A DNA stretch of 64,000 nt, from contig NC_030859.1 of the NCBI RefSeq assembly GCF_000208745.1, forward strand, positions 8,820,382 to 8,884,381, given 5' to 3'. The stretch comes from Theobroma cacao. Its lineage: Eukaryota; Streptophyta; Magnoliopsida; Malvales; Malvaceae. Position numbers and translations under genes: made by a program. The notes under the pieces were generated by a model that worked only from the letters and a program-made list of their open reading frames with translations, was not told the DNA's origin and did no database searches. How positions within the stretch are numbered: position 1 is the stretch's first letter; every line of letters begins with the position of its first letter. Of the stretch, positions 37,178 to 48,780 are shown in pieces.

Positions 37178-39786
37178 TGTGAGACCTCAACCCCTATAGG
37201 CTCATAACTACGCATAGAGGCAATAACATGGGCTAGGGGTAGTTTCATCATTTTCTCTAAAAAAAAAGCTCCCAGAAAAAGGTTTAATGATATTTTAAGG
37301 TCTAAATAAGCATAAGACCGAATAAATAATGTGTAATGATGAAAACACGAAGAAAACTAGAAGTTTCAATAATTTTCACAATAGAGGCAAAATGGTCATT
37401 TTGCACGCCGAGTCAAAATTTTAAGGTTTTGTAAACTTGAATAGTTTAGATCATTGTGGACCTTGTCCCAGTGTCAAAAGATTAAAAAGATTGCACAAAG
37501 GATTAGAGAAGAACAAGTTAACTTGCTAAAGGGCATTTTCGTAATTTTCAAGGGAATTGGATAAGTTTGAGTATAAATATCTTCTCCTTCCAGTAGCTTC
37601 TTCAATTTTTAGCAGCTTTTTCTTCTTCCTTCTTCCATCTCACGTTGCTTTCATCCTCCATGGAAGCTTGATATGAAACTTTCACAACTTTTTCTCTTTA
37701 GCTCTAATTTTCATACCTTTGCGCCCTTTTGACTAGAACCCTTGTGCTCTTTCACTCTCTCACTTTAAAACCCTCAAAAAGTCCTTGGTCAGCACTTTCT
37801 CTCACAAGTTGGAGGTTTTAGAGAGAAAAAGAGAGATTTTCCACATTTGTTTGGAAGCTATTGGAAGAGAATTAAACTATAAAGAAACCCTAAGGTGAGT
37901 GATGAACTAGGCTTGGTTTTAAGTTGTTGATAATGGCTAGTAATTGGGATTATGAGCTGTTTTATTGTTGAGTTGTTTACTCATTTTTAGTGTGATTAGA
38001 GTAGTGCAAGGAATAGCCATTTGATATAGTTGGAAGCCAATTAGGAATGACTAGTAGAATTTGAATTAGAAACTAGCTTTTGGAGTGATATTAATGTAAA
38101 TTGGATTGGTTGTGATGTTGTGTGTGTATAGGTTCCAACAAGGCCTCACATGTCCATTTGGAGTATTAGTTGAGGTTAGAGTCAAGCAAAAGAAACAACA
38201 AGACCGGTGAGTGAACTTGCATTTCAAAGTATTTTTGGGAATGTGAATGTGTTTGCACAAGACATTAAATGATTTTATCAAACTTTTCTTAAGAATGGGT
38301 GCCTTGGGAACAAGCCCTTGATAAATTATCTTTGTGTTGTGATATGTGGCTATTATGGATTTATATACTGCTACATTATGTTGATATATATATACGAATA
38401 ATGTTGTGTAATAATATTGACCCGACTATGTGCAAGTAGGAGTACGCATAAGCTGTTGCTAACTCAGCTATGTGCGAGTGGGAGTGCGTAGCTGACCCGG
38501 CTATGTGCGAGTGGGAGTGCATAGCTGACCCGGCTATGTGCGAGTAGGAGAACGCATAAGCCATTGCATATGAGCTGATGATGATGGGAGGGTGTGCATG
38601 ATGATTGATATATATATATATATATATATACATATATGGTATATGGTTGTAATGCATGTGAAATTTTGGCATGTTGAACTTCGAAAATTTTTGAGCATTT
38701 CATGTTGAAATTGGCATGATGAATCTTGAGAATGTCCTATTTTCTTACAAATTGAGTTCATTTCAACACCAAATGGATTTTTAGTGCAAAAGAGGTCTTT
38801 TTTTCACTTAGGTGCCCTACTTCTCACTGCAGCAAGAATACAGCGAGAAACATTCTGTTATGGTAGCAGAAAACTCGCTGCAACGAAAATAAATCTCGCT
38901 ACAGCGAGAAACTTTCAGGTTCTGATGTAGTGCCTTCAATTTGATGAAGATTTTGACTACCTTCCCGTCCAAACTGGGAAAAGTGGTAAACATCAAAGTT
39001 GTATCCCAGCCTCTCAGCTTTTTAATGGTTCAAAAATCAGGTCAATTGGACTTCTGTAACAATAGATATGCCAGAAAAACTAAAATACATGCAAACTAGT
39101 ATTGTTTCTCGCTGCAGCGAGAAACATTCTATCCTACATGCTACCCTATTCGATTTTTGAAATATTTTTCACTCATTTAACTTCATGGATTGATCATGGG
39201 TTGTTGCAACACTATGAGGTTATTAATCAAAGTTTGAAATGAGGTGTTTTTAGTAAGAAATTAAATCAATTACATTGTTTTTAAAACAAGTGCATCATGA
39301 TTTCCAAATTCTTCCTATTGATTGCTTGTTCCCTTCTTATGTTCACTCACTGAGTTTTATACTCACGTTTTTAAACTTCATGTTTTCATATTCGAAGGCA
39401 GTTGGGACCTAGATTGAGTCGCACACATATGCTCACCTTCTTGGTAGGTACTATGGCATCTCAGTAGCTGTACCCTCACCCACGGTCACTCTGCTGATGG
39501 TCAAGAGTCGTATACTTGTGTATACGTATAAGTAATGTAGACCACTCAGATTCATGTTAGAAAAATCAAATGTGTATATTTGATTACTGATGCCATTATA
39601 GGCTGGCAAACGAGTAACATTATTTTAACATAATACGAATGTGAATATTGGGTTACTATAAAATGTTATTGAAATATTTATAATTGAGAGTTGCAATATG
39701 TGGTTTTAGAATGATGATCAAGTTTGCATAAAAAAGGCTTGCTTGGGCTTAGTGGGTTATGCCCATTGGGCCCATGCGCCATCATA
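37178..39786 (+). mobile_element. Family-1 solo LTR copy D, terminal deletion, TSD CTGAC
   Basis: It starts TGTGAGACC after CTGAC (37173-37177). The 3' end stops at ATCATA, about 22 bases short of the family end, and is followed by CTGCC (39787-39791), which is the target duplication with one change. It is very similar to copy B over its length (for example 37900-38700 against 3150-3900). It contains a TATA box (37572-37579), four minisatellite units (38409-38570), (TA)n and palindromes (38820-39125; perfect copy 39108-39121). Confidence 0.85.
38820..39125. repeat. CTGCAG palindrome cluster in LTR D
   Basis: Degenerate copies occur, plus one perfect copy at 39108-39121 flanked by GTTT and AAAC. 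Confidence 0.8.
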
Positions 39787-40941
39787 CTGCCAAAATTTTA
39801 TTGATTTAGTGGGGTAATTGATTAGCTTACTGCATTGAGCGGGTTTCTGTGGACTGGCCTATTAGAGGAGCACGGTAAACCCCATCATATTTTACCTTAG
39901 TATGAGAGGCGCGAAGGGTATCTCCTAAGGTAGTTTAGAGTTCACTTCACACCAAACCACCACGTAAGGGTGAAACTCAGCCAACGCCAAGGAATGGCTA
40001 TGTTTTTAAATGTAAAAATATGTTTTATGTATATGTTATTTTAACAACCTTGACGGACTCAGTTGGATGCCCTGCACAAGGTGTCACTGAGTACAAGTTT
40101 TAGCATGAGCCAAGTTTTTAAGAGAGTCATAAGCCTTGTTGAATTTTTTTTATGAAATGTAACTGTTTTATATGGGTTGAAATGAGTTTTAAGGTTATGA
40201 ATCATATTATGATGAGAAGTTTTAATTGTCTCCATTTACTCGGCTTTAGATGCTATAGATGATCTTTTCTTACTCACTGGGTTTATAAAAACTCACCACC
40301 CTTCTTTCACCCATTTCAGGCTCAGGGCAGTCTGTAGACTGTCAATTTTGTCGAAGGTTTGCTTTTGGATTCGCACCCTTAAAAATCATAGGTTTACAAT
40401 CGTGTTTATTTTTGTCATTTTGGGGCTCACATGTCATTGTAGAATATTTTTGTATACCTTCGTGCAATGTGCTATTATATATACGAATTTATTTTGTTAT
40501 TACTTTTCATTAACTGTTTACGTAGAATTTTATAAATATTGTTTTATATGAAAATAGAATATTTTATTCAATATTTTTTTATTTAGTTTGATTAGCTATA
40601 ATTCCACTTTAAATGGATGATTTAGATACCTAAATTTATTTTTAGATATGAAATGTATATTTTTTATTTATATATTATATTTTTAGCAAGTTTCGAAATT
40701 TTCGGGTAGAATGACCAAAATACTCCTGTGCGGTAGAAATTACTTTTTGATTGTCTTTAATTTGAAAATAGTCTATATTCCTTTAAAATATGATATTTAG
40801 TAACTACTGCTCACAAGAGAGGCAGAGAACTGATGCTAGAGCCTTGCGAGGTTTCGGTTGACATTTCGGGTCAGGTATGTTTATCGGGACATCGCAACGG
40901 TTGTCACGGGCTCGAAGAGAGTACTGGGTCGTGACATATGT

Positions 40942-41442
40942 ATTCTAAATTTTATACCCTTTGGGACTTGGATCTGTTATATGAAGTTGAGATTTAGTGT
41001 TGCTACTTTAGCATGATTTCCAAGGGTAAAAAATGATACGATTTAACGGAACATGACTAAGAAAGCAGCCAGATCTTAATGGATTGACATGAGTATCCAA
41101 ATAAGAGTCATTATATATCTCACATACATGGTCTATAACTTATTGCTCAAGCAGTTATAAAAACATTAGTTGTCAGATATAACCATGAGTTTAGACACAC
41201 AAAGAGATTTTGCATAGCTCTTACATATAGGAGGGATCAAAGATGCAAAATCTTGTGTGATTAAAATGATTTGGGGTATGACGAGAACTCAAGCGGTGTT
41301 ATGTTAGTAAAATGGTAACTTAACATCTCATTGCTCACCAATACCTTTATTTTCTTGTTGGTCACACGTTCCATTTTCCTTGTATGACAATGAATGAAGA
41401 ATGAATTAAATTGAGAATGGTATAAGTTGATGCCAATGTGTA
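40942..41442 (+). mobile_element. Copia 2 post-pol non-coding region, right part
   Basis: This continues the region interrupted at 32637. There is no coding frame; the minus-strand ORF 41261-41461 is a chance frame. Confidence 0.6.
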
Positions 41443-41453
41443 CGAGTAGGAGA
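41443..41453 (+). other. Polypurine tract of Copia 2
   Basis: GAGTAGGAGA directly precedes the TGTTG start of the 3' LTR, as is usual for Copia elements (GTGGGAGA-TGTTG type). Confidence 0.75.
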
Positions 41454-42054
41454 TGTTGCATTTAAATGTAGTGTGTCCACATAGCATGCAACTTTATTAA
41501 TTATTTGTGGATATATAACTAATATTCAATTAATTAATATTAGATATTATTCTGATATTCCTTAATTGAATAATTAAAAATAAATGTTTAAGATAGGATA
41601 TAAATTTAAATTTAATTTGTTTAAATTTAAATTATCTATCCATTATATTTAAGTTTAATTTGTTTAAATTTAAATGAAGATTAATTACATTTAAATTTAA
41701 TTAGTTTAAATTTAAATATAATATCTTATCTCTATATCTTTAATACGTCTATAAATAGTGAACAGACGTACTAGTTTCAACACACAACCAAAGAGTGAAT
41801 GTGAGTTCTTCTGTAAGTCAAAAAAACCAAAAACTCTTTTCTCCTTTTTTTTTCTTTCTCTACATACTTGAAGCACCATCAAAGGCCAAAGGGTTTTGGA
41901 ACGTGTAATTCCTTGTGGAGAACTTTAGTATATGCTCCATAACAACGAGAGTAAAGAAATTATTGTGTGCATGAAAAAGGATTTGTAAGGCAAGCTTCTT
42001 CGATCAGAAAGGTAGTAGAATATTTATCTGAAAATGTAAGCCCACCTCCCAACA
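41454..42054 (+). repeat. Copia 2 3' LTR, complete
   Basis: It is 601 bp, TGTTGCATTT...CTCCCAACA. It includes TTTAAATTTAAAT-rich U3, CTATAAATAGTG near 41750, and the part shared with the 5' LTR. The right flank ATCCA would be the target duplication; the left one is lost with the truncated 5' LTR. Confidence 0.85.
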
Positions 42055-42314
42055 ATCCAAGACTTAGACTAATCTATCAACTTTGTGCTTTTTATATTAA
42101 TTCGTCTACCTACCTAATTGACATAAGTTGGAATCATGGAACAATTAGAATTAATTTGTTAGTTGTTGCCAGTTAAAACTATTTTTCCACTAGGCTACAG
42201 TAAGTCTAACCTTCCTAAAGAGAACATAAAACTCTTCTCACTTAGCTACATTGCCAAACCCATTTATCATACAAATTACACTCCCATAGAAATAACAATC
42301 CCATTAACACACAC

Positions 42315-42365
<51 letters not shown>

Positions 42366-42366
42366 N
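42055..42366. other. Unique flank ending in TA microsatellite and one N
   Basis: About 260 bases have no recognisable gene, then ACACACACAAA and (TA)n (42318-42363), then a single N at 42366. Confidence 0.7.
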
Positions 42367-43938
42367 AGTATGGGAGTAAGACTTTTTAAGGGTTTTAAGG
42401 TGAGAGACTGAAAAGAGCATGAAAAACCCTATAACAAGGTGTGTAAAAGCATGAAATTTAAGATTAGTTTGAGAGGGTGATGGAAGCGTTGAGAGAAGCT
42501 TTCATGGAGGATGAAAAAAATGTGAGATGGGAGGAAGAAGAAGAAGAAGCTGCTGGAAAAATGAGGAAGCTGCTTGTGAGACCTTGACCTTTATAGACTC
42601 GTAGATAGAAGTACACGCGATATCCCTGATCAAGGGTAATTTCATCATTTCCTTAGTAAGCCCCTAAAAGTAAGTTTTAAACAATATTAAGGCCTAAGTA
42701 GGCCTAAGGCATAAATGAATGATGAAAATATGAGTAAAATGACAAGGAAATAAAAATTTTGATGATTTTCACGATAGGGGCAAAATGGTCATTTTTCACC
42801 TCGAGTTAGAATTTTTAAGTTTTCATGAATACGAGCATTTCTAGACCATTATGGACCTTGTCCTAGTGTCAAAAAAGTAAAAGATTTCATAAAAGATTAG
42901 AGGAGAATAAGCTAATTTGTGGAGGGGCATTTTGATAATTTAAGTGGAGTGGATAAGCTTGGGCTATAAATATCTTTCTTCCAACAACTTCTACATTCTC
43001 TAGCAGCTTTTCTTCTTCTTCTTCTTCTTCTTCTCTTTCACGTTGCTTCCCAACCTCCATGAAAACTTGATAAGAAAGCTCCACACCCTTCTTTAAATAG
43101 CTTCAAATTTCAAGCTTTTGGTGCACCCTTTCCATAAACCCTTGTGCTCTTCCATTCTCTCACTTTAAAACCCTTGAAAAAAATCTTGTTTCCATACTCT
43201 CTTTCACTAGTTAGGTGTTTTAGAAAGAGAAAGAGGAAGCTTTACAATAGTTTGGAGAATTGTTGGAAAGAATTTCAAAGTTTCAAAGCTATTAAGGTGA
43301 GTAATAAATTAGAGTTGAAATTTTAGTGTTGAGAATGACTAGAGATTTGATTTGTGAATACCTTGTAGTTGAGATTGTAAATTCACTTTGGAGTGATAGA
43401 ATAGTGAAAATGGATAGCCATTTAATGGCAAATGGAAGCTAGCTAAGAAAAAGCTTTTAGAATTCATAAGTATGTGGCTTGACTTAATGCTGATGCTAAT
43501 GTGATAATAGGTTCCAACAAAGCCGCATCACCCCATTTGGACAATTAGAGAAGTTAGAGTTGACTAAAGGATTCAACAAATACCGGTGAGTGAACTTGCA
43601 TTTCAAAATAGTTTTGGGAATGTAAATGACTTATCCAATTTTTTTTAAAAACGGGTGCCTTGGGAACAAGCCTTTGATAAATTGTCTCTATGTGTGACAT
43701 GTGGCTGTTATGGATTGTTGTATTACTACATTATGTTGATCTAAATATATATGAATAATATTGTGTAATGATATTGACCCGACTATGTGCGAGTAGGAGT
43801 GTGTATAAGCCGATGCTGACCCGGTTATGTGCGAGTGGGAGTGTGCATAAGCCGCTGCTGACCTGACTATGTGCGAGTGGGAGTGCGCATAAGCTGATGC
43901 ATATGAGCTGATGATGATGGGAGGGTGTGTATGATGAT

Positions 43939-43976
<38 letters not shown>

Positions 43977-45548
43977 ATCATCATACACACCCTCCCATCA
44001 TCATCAGCTCATATGCATCAGCTTATGCGCACTCCCACTCGCACATAGTCAGGTCAGCAGCGGCTTATGCACACTCCCACTCGCACATAACCGGGTCAGC
44101 ATCGGCTTATACACACTCCTACTCGCACATAGTCGGGTCAATATCATTACACAATATTATTCATATATATTTAGATCAACATAATGTAGTAATACAACAA
44201 TCCATAACAGCCACATGTCACACATAGAGACAATTTATCAAAGGCTTGTTCCCAAGGCACCCGTTTTTAAAAAAAATTGGATAAGTCATTTACATTCCCA
44301 AAACTATTTTGAAATGCAAGTTCACTCACCGGTATTTGTTGAATCCTTTAGTCAACTCTAACTTCTCTAATTGTCCAAATGGGGTGATGCGGCTTTGTTG
44401 GAACCTATTATCACATTAGCATCAGCATTAAGTCAAGCCACATACTTATGAATTCTAAAAGCTTTTTCTTAGCTAGCTTCCATTTGCCATTAAATGGCTA
44501 TCCATTTTCACTATTCTATCACTCCAAAGTGAATTTACAATCTCAACTACAAGGTATTCACAAATCAAATCTCTAGTCATTCTCAACACTAAAATTTCAA
44601 CTCTAATTTATTACTCACCTTAATAGCTTTGAAACTTTGAAATTCTTTCCAACAATTCTCCAAACTATTGTAAAGCTTCCTCTTTCTCTTTCTAAAACAC
44701 CTAACTAGTGAAAGAGAGTATGGAAACAAGATTTTTTTCAAGGGTTTTAAAGTGAGAGAATGGAAGAGCACAAGGGTTTATGGAAAGGGTGCACCAAAAG
44801 CTTGAAATTTGAAGCTATTTAAAGAAGGGTGTGGAGCTTTCTTATCAAGTTTTCATGGAGGTTGGGAAGCAACGTGAAAGAGAAGAAGAAGAAGAAGAAG
44901 AAGAAAAGCTGCTAGAGAATGTAGAAGTTGTTGGAAGAAAGATATTTATAGCCCAAGCTTATCCACTCCACTTAAATTATCAAAATGCCCCTCCACAAAT
45001 TAGCTTATTCTCCTCTAATCTTTTATGAAATCTTTTACTTTTTTGACACTAGGACAAGGTCCATAATGGTCTAGAAATGCTCGTATTCATGAAAACTTAA
45101 AAATTCTAACTCGAGGTGAAAAATGACCATTTTGCCCCTATCGTGAAAATCATCAAAATTTTTATTTCCTTGTCATTTTACTCATATTTTCATCATTCAT
45201 TTATGCCTTAGGCCTACTTAGGCCTTAATATTGTTTAAAACTTACTTTTAGGGGCTTACTAAGGAAATGATGAAATTACCCTTGATCAGGGATATCGCGT
45301 GTACTTCTATCTACGAGTCTATAAAGGTCAAGGTCTCACAAGCAGCTTCCTCATTTTTCCAGCAGCTTCTTCTTCTTCTTCCTCCCATCTCACATTTTTT
45401 TCATCCTCCATGAAAGCTTCTCTCAACGCTTCCATCACCCTCTCAAACTAATCTTAAATTTCATGCTTTTACACACCTTGTTATAGGGTTTTTCATGCTC
45501 TTTTCAGTCTCTCACCTTAAAACCCTTAAAAAGTCTTACTCCCATACT
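42367..45548. repeat. Perfect 3.18-kb inverted repeat (arms of 1591 bp)
   Basis: Bases 42367-43957 are the reverse complement of 43958-45548. Proof from reading frames: 43688-43990 (-) and 43925-44227 (+) encode the same 100 residues; 42887-43084 (-) equals 44831-45028 (+); 43144-43326 (+) equals 44589-44771 (-). Every pair sums to 87915, so the centre is 43957.5, inside (TA)n. The left arm ends exactly at the single N. Each arm holds part of a family-1 LTR (42575-43957 forward; 43958-45340 reverse) plus 208 bases of a second one. Confidence 0.95.
43958..45340 (-). mobile_element. Family-1 LTR copy G, partial, inserted in copy F
   Basis: The reverse-strand copy ends in GGTCTCACA at 45340, followed by AGCAG (45341-45345), the presumed target sequence within copy F. 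Only the first half of the LTR is present: from the start to minisatellite type 1 and (TA)n, where the palindrome centre lies. The missing half should lie to the left. Its mirror image occupies 42575-43957. Confidence 0.75.
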
Positions 45549-47559
45549 TTCTCTCACTAGTTAGGTGTTCTAGAGAGAGAAAGAGAGAGAGCTTCTATAA
45601 TAGCTTGAAAATTCTTGGAAATGAATTCACTTACAAAGCTACCAAGGTGAGTAATGAAGTAGAGTTGATTTTTAAGTGTTGAGAATGGCTAGTGATTAGA
45701 CTGGTGAGTGTTTTGTAGTTAAGGTTGTTTATTCATTTTAGAGTGATTAGAATAGTGAAAATAGATAGCCACTTAATGGCAATTGAAAGCTAGTTAGGAG
45801 ATAGCTTTTAGAATTTATAGTTATGTGAATTGAGTTAATTGTTATGCTATTGTGATGATAGGTTCCAGCGAAGCCCTACCACCCCATTTGGACCATTAGA
45901 GGAAGTTGGAGTTGGGTAAAGATTTAACAAATACCGGTGAGTGAACTTGCACTAAAATGCTTTGGGTAGATACATATACATTTGAACAAATCACTTAAAT
46001 TGTTTAAATTGTCTTTTCTTTAAAATGCATACGGGAACAAGCCTTTGACGAAACGTTTTTGCATTATGAAATGTGATTGTAATGAATTTGCAAAATCCTT
46101 TTATATGGTGATATATATATATTGTACATTGGTAGATAATATTGTGTAATAAATATAACCATGCATGTGCGCGATGTGGGGGATGCACATGCCGGTGATG
46201 ACAGGGTGTGGGAGTGTGAAGGATGACATTGTTGTGCGCGATGTGGGGGTTGCACACAATGGCATTAATTGTGCGAAATGTGGGGGTGCACACGATGACT
46301 CCAGCTATGTGGGCGATGTGGGGATTGCACATGAGCTGGGTGAGGCAGCGATGATACGCATGTTTATGTATATATATATATATATATATATATGTTATAG
46401 AAAGTTCATAAAAATATTTGTGATTGTGTTGTATGTTGACATTGTTAATTGCTCCCAAATTGCTTTTCATTTCAGCAAAAAAATAGCTTTTTGATGTAAC
46501 AAGACCCCTTTAACTAAATTGCTCTATTTCTCGCTGCAGCGAGATTCATTTTCACTGTAGCGAGAAACTCTCTGGTAGGTAGCCTTAATCCATGCTTTGT
46601 ATTTTGCTGCAACGAGAATGGATTCTCGCTGCTGCGAGAAACTCTTGGGTGGTTTCAAACTTGTGGTACAGTGCTTTCAATTTGACAATGATTTTGACAA
46701 CCTTCCAATTAGAACTGGGCAAAGTAGTAAACATAAAAGTTGTAGCTCAACCTCTTAGCTTTCTAATGGTCTAAAAATCATGTCAATTGGACTTCTGTAA
46801 TAGGAGATATGATTGAAAAACCAAAACATATACAAATTAAGAATGCCTTTTCGCTGCAGCGAGAAACCCTCGGTTTGTTTGTCTTGCTGGGACATTTGCT
46901 GAAATTTTTATTCTTTTCAACTTCATGGTTATCATGGATTTTTCAATGCTAAGGACTTAAATATTTAAGGGTTGAATTAAGGGGTTCTACAAGAAATTAA
47001 ACTAAGTTGCACTATTTTTAACAAAAGTGCATCATGTTTTAAAAATCTTTCAGTATCGTTTGCTTGTTCCCTTCCTATGTTCACTCACTAAGCTTATACT
47101 CACGTTTTTAAACTTCATGTTTTCAAATTCAAAGGCAATTGGGACCTAGATTGAGTGTCCACGTACGCTCGTCTTCTTGATAGGTACTATGGCATCTTAG
47201 TAGTGGTACCTTCACTTAAAGTCACTTCGCTAATGGTTGAGAGTCTTTTGTTTGTGTACACGTATATGTAATGTAAACTACTAGGAGTCATGTTATAAAT
47301 GAAGTATGTATATGTTGGATTCATGATGATGCCCTTATGAAACTGTAATGAATGACAGTACTTTGAGATAATACAAGTATGAATATTCGGTTGCTATAAA
47401 ATATTACTGAAACATTCATCGTTGAAAATTACAACACATGGTTTTAAAGATGATGGATGGAATGAGGAACAGGATCTCATAAAGAGGCTTGCTTGGTCCT
47501 AGTGGGCTATGCCCATTGAGCCCATGCGTTGGTCATGGCTCGGGATTTGGGCTGTGACA
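45341..47559 (+). mobile_element. Family-1 LTR copy F, minisatellite type 2, 5' part missing
   Basis: It begins inside the leader (AGCAGCTTCC) and runs to GGGCTGTGACA at 47559. Inside are TTCCAGCG exon-like region, CCGGTGAGT, the type-2 minisatellite (46160-46345, ATGTGGGGGTGCACA units), (TA)n (46371-46393) and palindromes (46530-46870; perfect copy 46530-46543). The first 400 or so bases, which should lie left of copy G, are absent. The right flank is AAAAT. Confidence 0.8.
46530..46870. repeat. CTGCAG palindrome cluster in LTR F
   Basis: One perfect CTCGCTGCAGCGAG (46530-46543) and several variants occur, including CTCGCTGCTGCGAG, where the centre is changed but the arms still pair. Confidence 0.8.
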
Positions 47560-48060
47560 AAAATATTCAAGATAACAAAAATATCTAACAAGAAATTATT
47601 CAAGATAATTAAATTTTGCACCAAAGATTCTTATACCCTTGTTAGATATATATGATAAAAGTAAACTGACTTATTGGAATCGATGTAGAAATGGTGGAGA
47701 GAATCACAACGGAGGACACCATTGTGATTGAGATTATGGTTGGATTTTGATTTCAAAATTAAAAAAAAAAATTATACTAAACACAAGCAATCGAAGACTA
47801 ATCAATCTTAAAACCCAAACCCAACAACGAAAACTGAAAAATATATATGAGGAAGTACTCCCTTGATTGCGAGATTCCTCTCTTCGATGGACTCTCTCAT
47901 TTTTTTTCTTTGAAATCGGCCACAAGTGTTTATCGATTTTAATTATAACTTTTCATTAATGGTTGAAATTCAATCTTATAAATTTGAGGGTCTTATTTAG
48001 TGACCTTACAATAAGACCAAATTTTATGACCTGTGGATTAATTCACCTACTTTCTAGTCT
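47560..48060. other. Decayed LTR-like sequence upstream of the U1-C region
   Basis: The part near 47615-47665 (TTTTGCACCAAAGATTC, GATATATATGATAA) weakly resembles the Copia LTR near 5004-5040, so this is probably an old LTR remnant. There is no gene. The minus-strand ORF 47734-47925 has no recognisable domain. Confidence 0.35.
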
Positions 48061-48590
48061 TGGGGCTAAACAATCTCATGTTAAAAAGTGTGGTGATGAT
48101 ATCCACTAGATTAAAAGGAAGCCTTCATTTGCGAAGGTATTGGAGGCTTAATACACCATTTATCCTAATATTTCATTTATCAAAGAAAACTACTTTTTTA
48201 ATTTTAATGATGGAATTTTGTAAATTATTTTCAATTTTAATTACTATTTTATTTTATCTTATGTCTTTCTAGTTATTTAGAATTAACCCACCTTATGGGA
48301 TCCCCAAATACTCTTGATAAAGAGTCTCATAATTTTTTCTCATATTTAAAAGATTTCTTAAATAATTATTTTTATTAAATTTTATTTTATAAAAAATTAT
48401 TTTTATTAATGACTTTTTTAAAGTAATTTTATAAATTTATTCATGCACAAAATTAAAAATAACATAAAAAACGCTTTAGGAAATATCTAAATTGTTAATG
48501 GAATTGATCCAAATTTGCTAGGCCCGGAAGCTGATCCGGGTCGGACTTGGGTGGATCCGGCACACGTCTTCTTGCCCTTTTCTTTTCCCT
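48061..48590 (+). repeat. Direct repeat, upstream copy, covering U1-C promoter region
   Basis: It matches 51793-52350 in the same orientation. Shared blocks include ATCCACTAGATTAAAAGGAA, GCCTTCATTTGC and, near the end, AAATTTG.TAGG followed by a CTTCTT/CCCTT pyrimidine stretch. The copy ends just before the presumed 5' UTR of U1-C. Confidence 0.8.
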
Positions 48591-48632
48591 TCCTTTAGCA
48601 CCAGCTCGCTTCCTTTCTTTCTAGAATACCCT

Positions 48633-48689
48633 ATGGCCTCCATCTGTTTTTCTCTCTCCACCGTCGGTTCCGTCGTCAGCTACCGTTGA
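48633..48689 (+). CDS. Possible upstream ORF in the U1-C 5' leader
   Basis: An ATG at 48633 opens an 18-codon frame (MASICFSLSTVGSVVSYR) closed by TGA at 48687-48689, 169 bases before the U1-C start. It is only relevant if transcription starts upstream of it; no TATA box was identified with confidence. If translated it could lower U1-C translation. Confidence 0.25.
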   Translation: MASICFSLSTVGSVVSYR

Positions 48690-48771
48690 AAGTCCCACCG
48701 TTTTCTTTCTTTCTTTCTGCTTCCTTGGCATTTCCACCGATCGATTCCTCCCAAAACTCTCATTCTCTACA

Positions 48772-48780
48772 AAACCCTAA
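48772..48780 (+). promoter_or_regulatory. Telo-box motif upstream of U1-C
   Basis: AAACCCTAA lies 79 bases before the start codon. This motif is common near the transcription start of plant genes for translation and RNA-processing proteins. The function here is inferred. Confidence 0.45.

Larger units (their letters stand above)
32638..40936 (+). mobile_element. Family-2 solo LTR, TSD TATGT, carrying two family-1 insertions
   Basis: It starts TGTCAAGCCC and ends GGGTCGTGACA, with a 5-bp duplication TATGT at 32633-32637 and 40937-40941. After removing copies C and D and their target duplications, about 3.0 kb remains. It contains several GGCAAAATGGTCATTTTGCC-type motifs (32895 onward) and a 'ACTCACTGGGTTTATA' segment (about 40275) shared with gypsy-type LTRs, but no pol. 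A second copy begins at 63347. It is most likely a solo LTR of a Ty3/gypsy family. Short ORFs such as 33343-33540 lack recognisable domains. Confidence 0.85.
26312..42054 (+). mobile_element. Copia retrotransposon 2, decayed, split by nested LTRs
   Basis: This forward Ty1/Copia element has a truncated 5' LTR (26312-26642), PBS, long leader, gag, PR, IN, RT, RNase H (28100-32100), a post-pol non-coding region (32101-32637 and 40942-41442), PPT (41443-41453) and complete 3' LTR (41454-42054). The shared LTR parts are clearly similar. An 8.3-kb block (32638-40936 with TSD TATGT) interrupts it after pol. The domain order PR-IN-RT-RH places it in Copia. Stops in nearly every domain show it is old. 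The 5' LTR lacks its first 264 bases, cut by a gypsy fragment. Confidence 0.85.

Noticed and set aside
38409..38570. Regularly spaced repeat resembling a CRISPR array
   Set aside because: The units are contiguous 42-bp minisatellites without unique spacers, in plant LTRs.
38376..38761. ORFs with HSHIAGSA or YIYIYI repeats (also 3619-3870, 17698-18465, 34906-35193, 43688-44227, 45991-46494)
   Set aside because: They come from the 42-bp minisatellite and (TA)n runs of LTRs.
42887..45028. Duplicate small proteins on opposite strands as a possible gene pair
   Set aside because: They are mirror images within the perfect palindrome and lie in LTR sequence.
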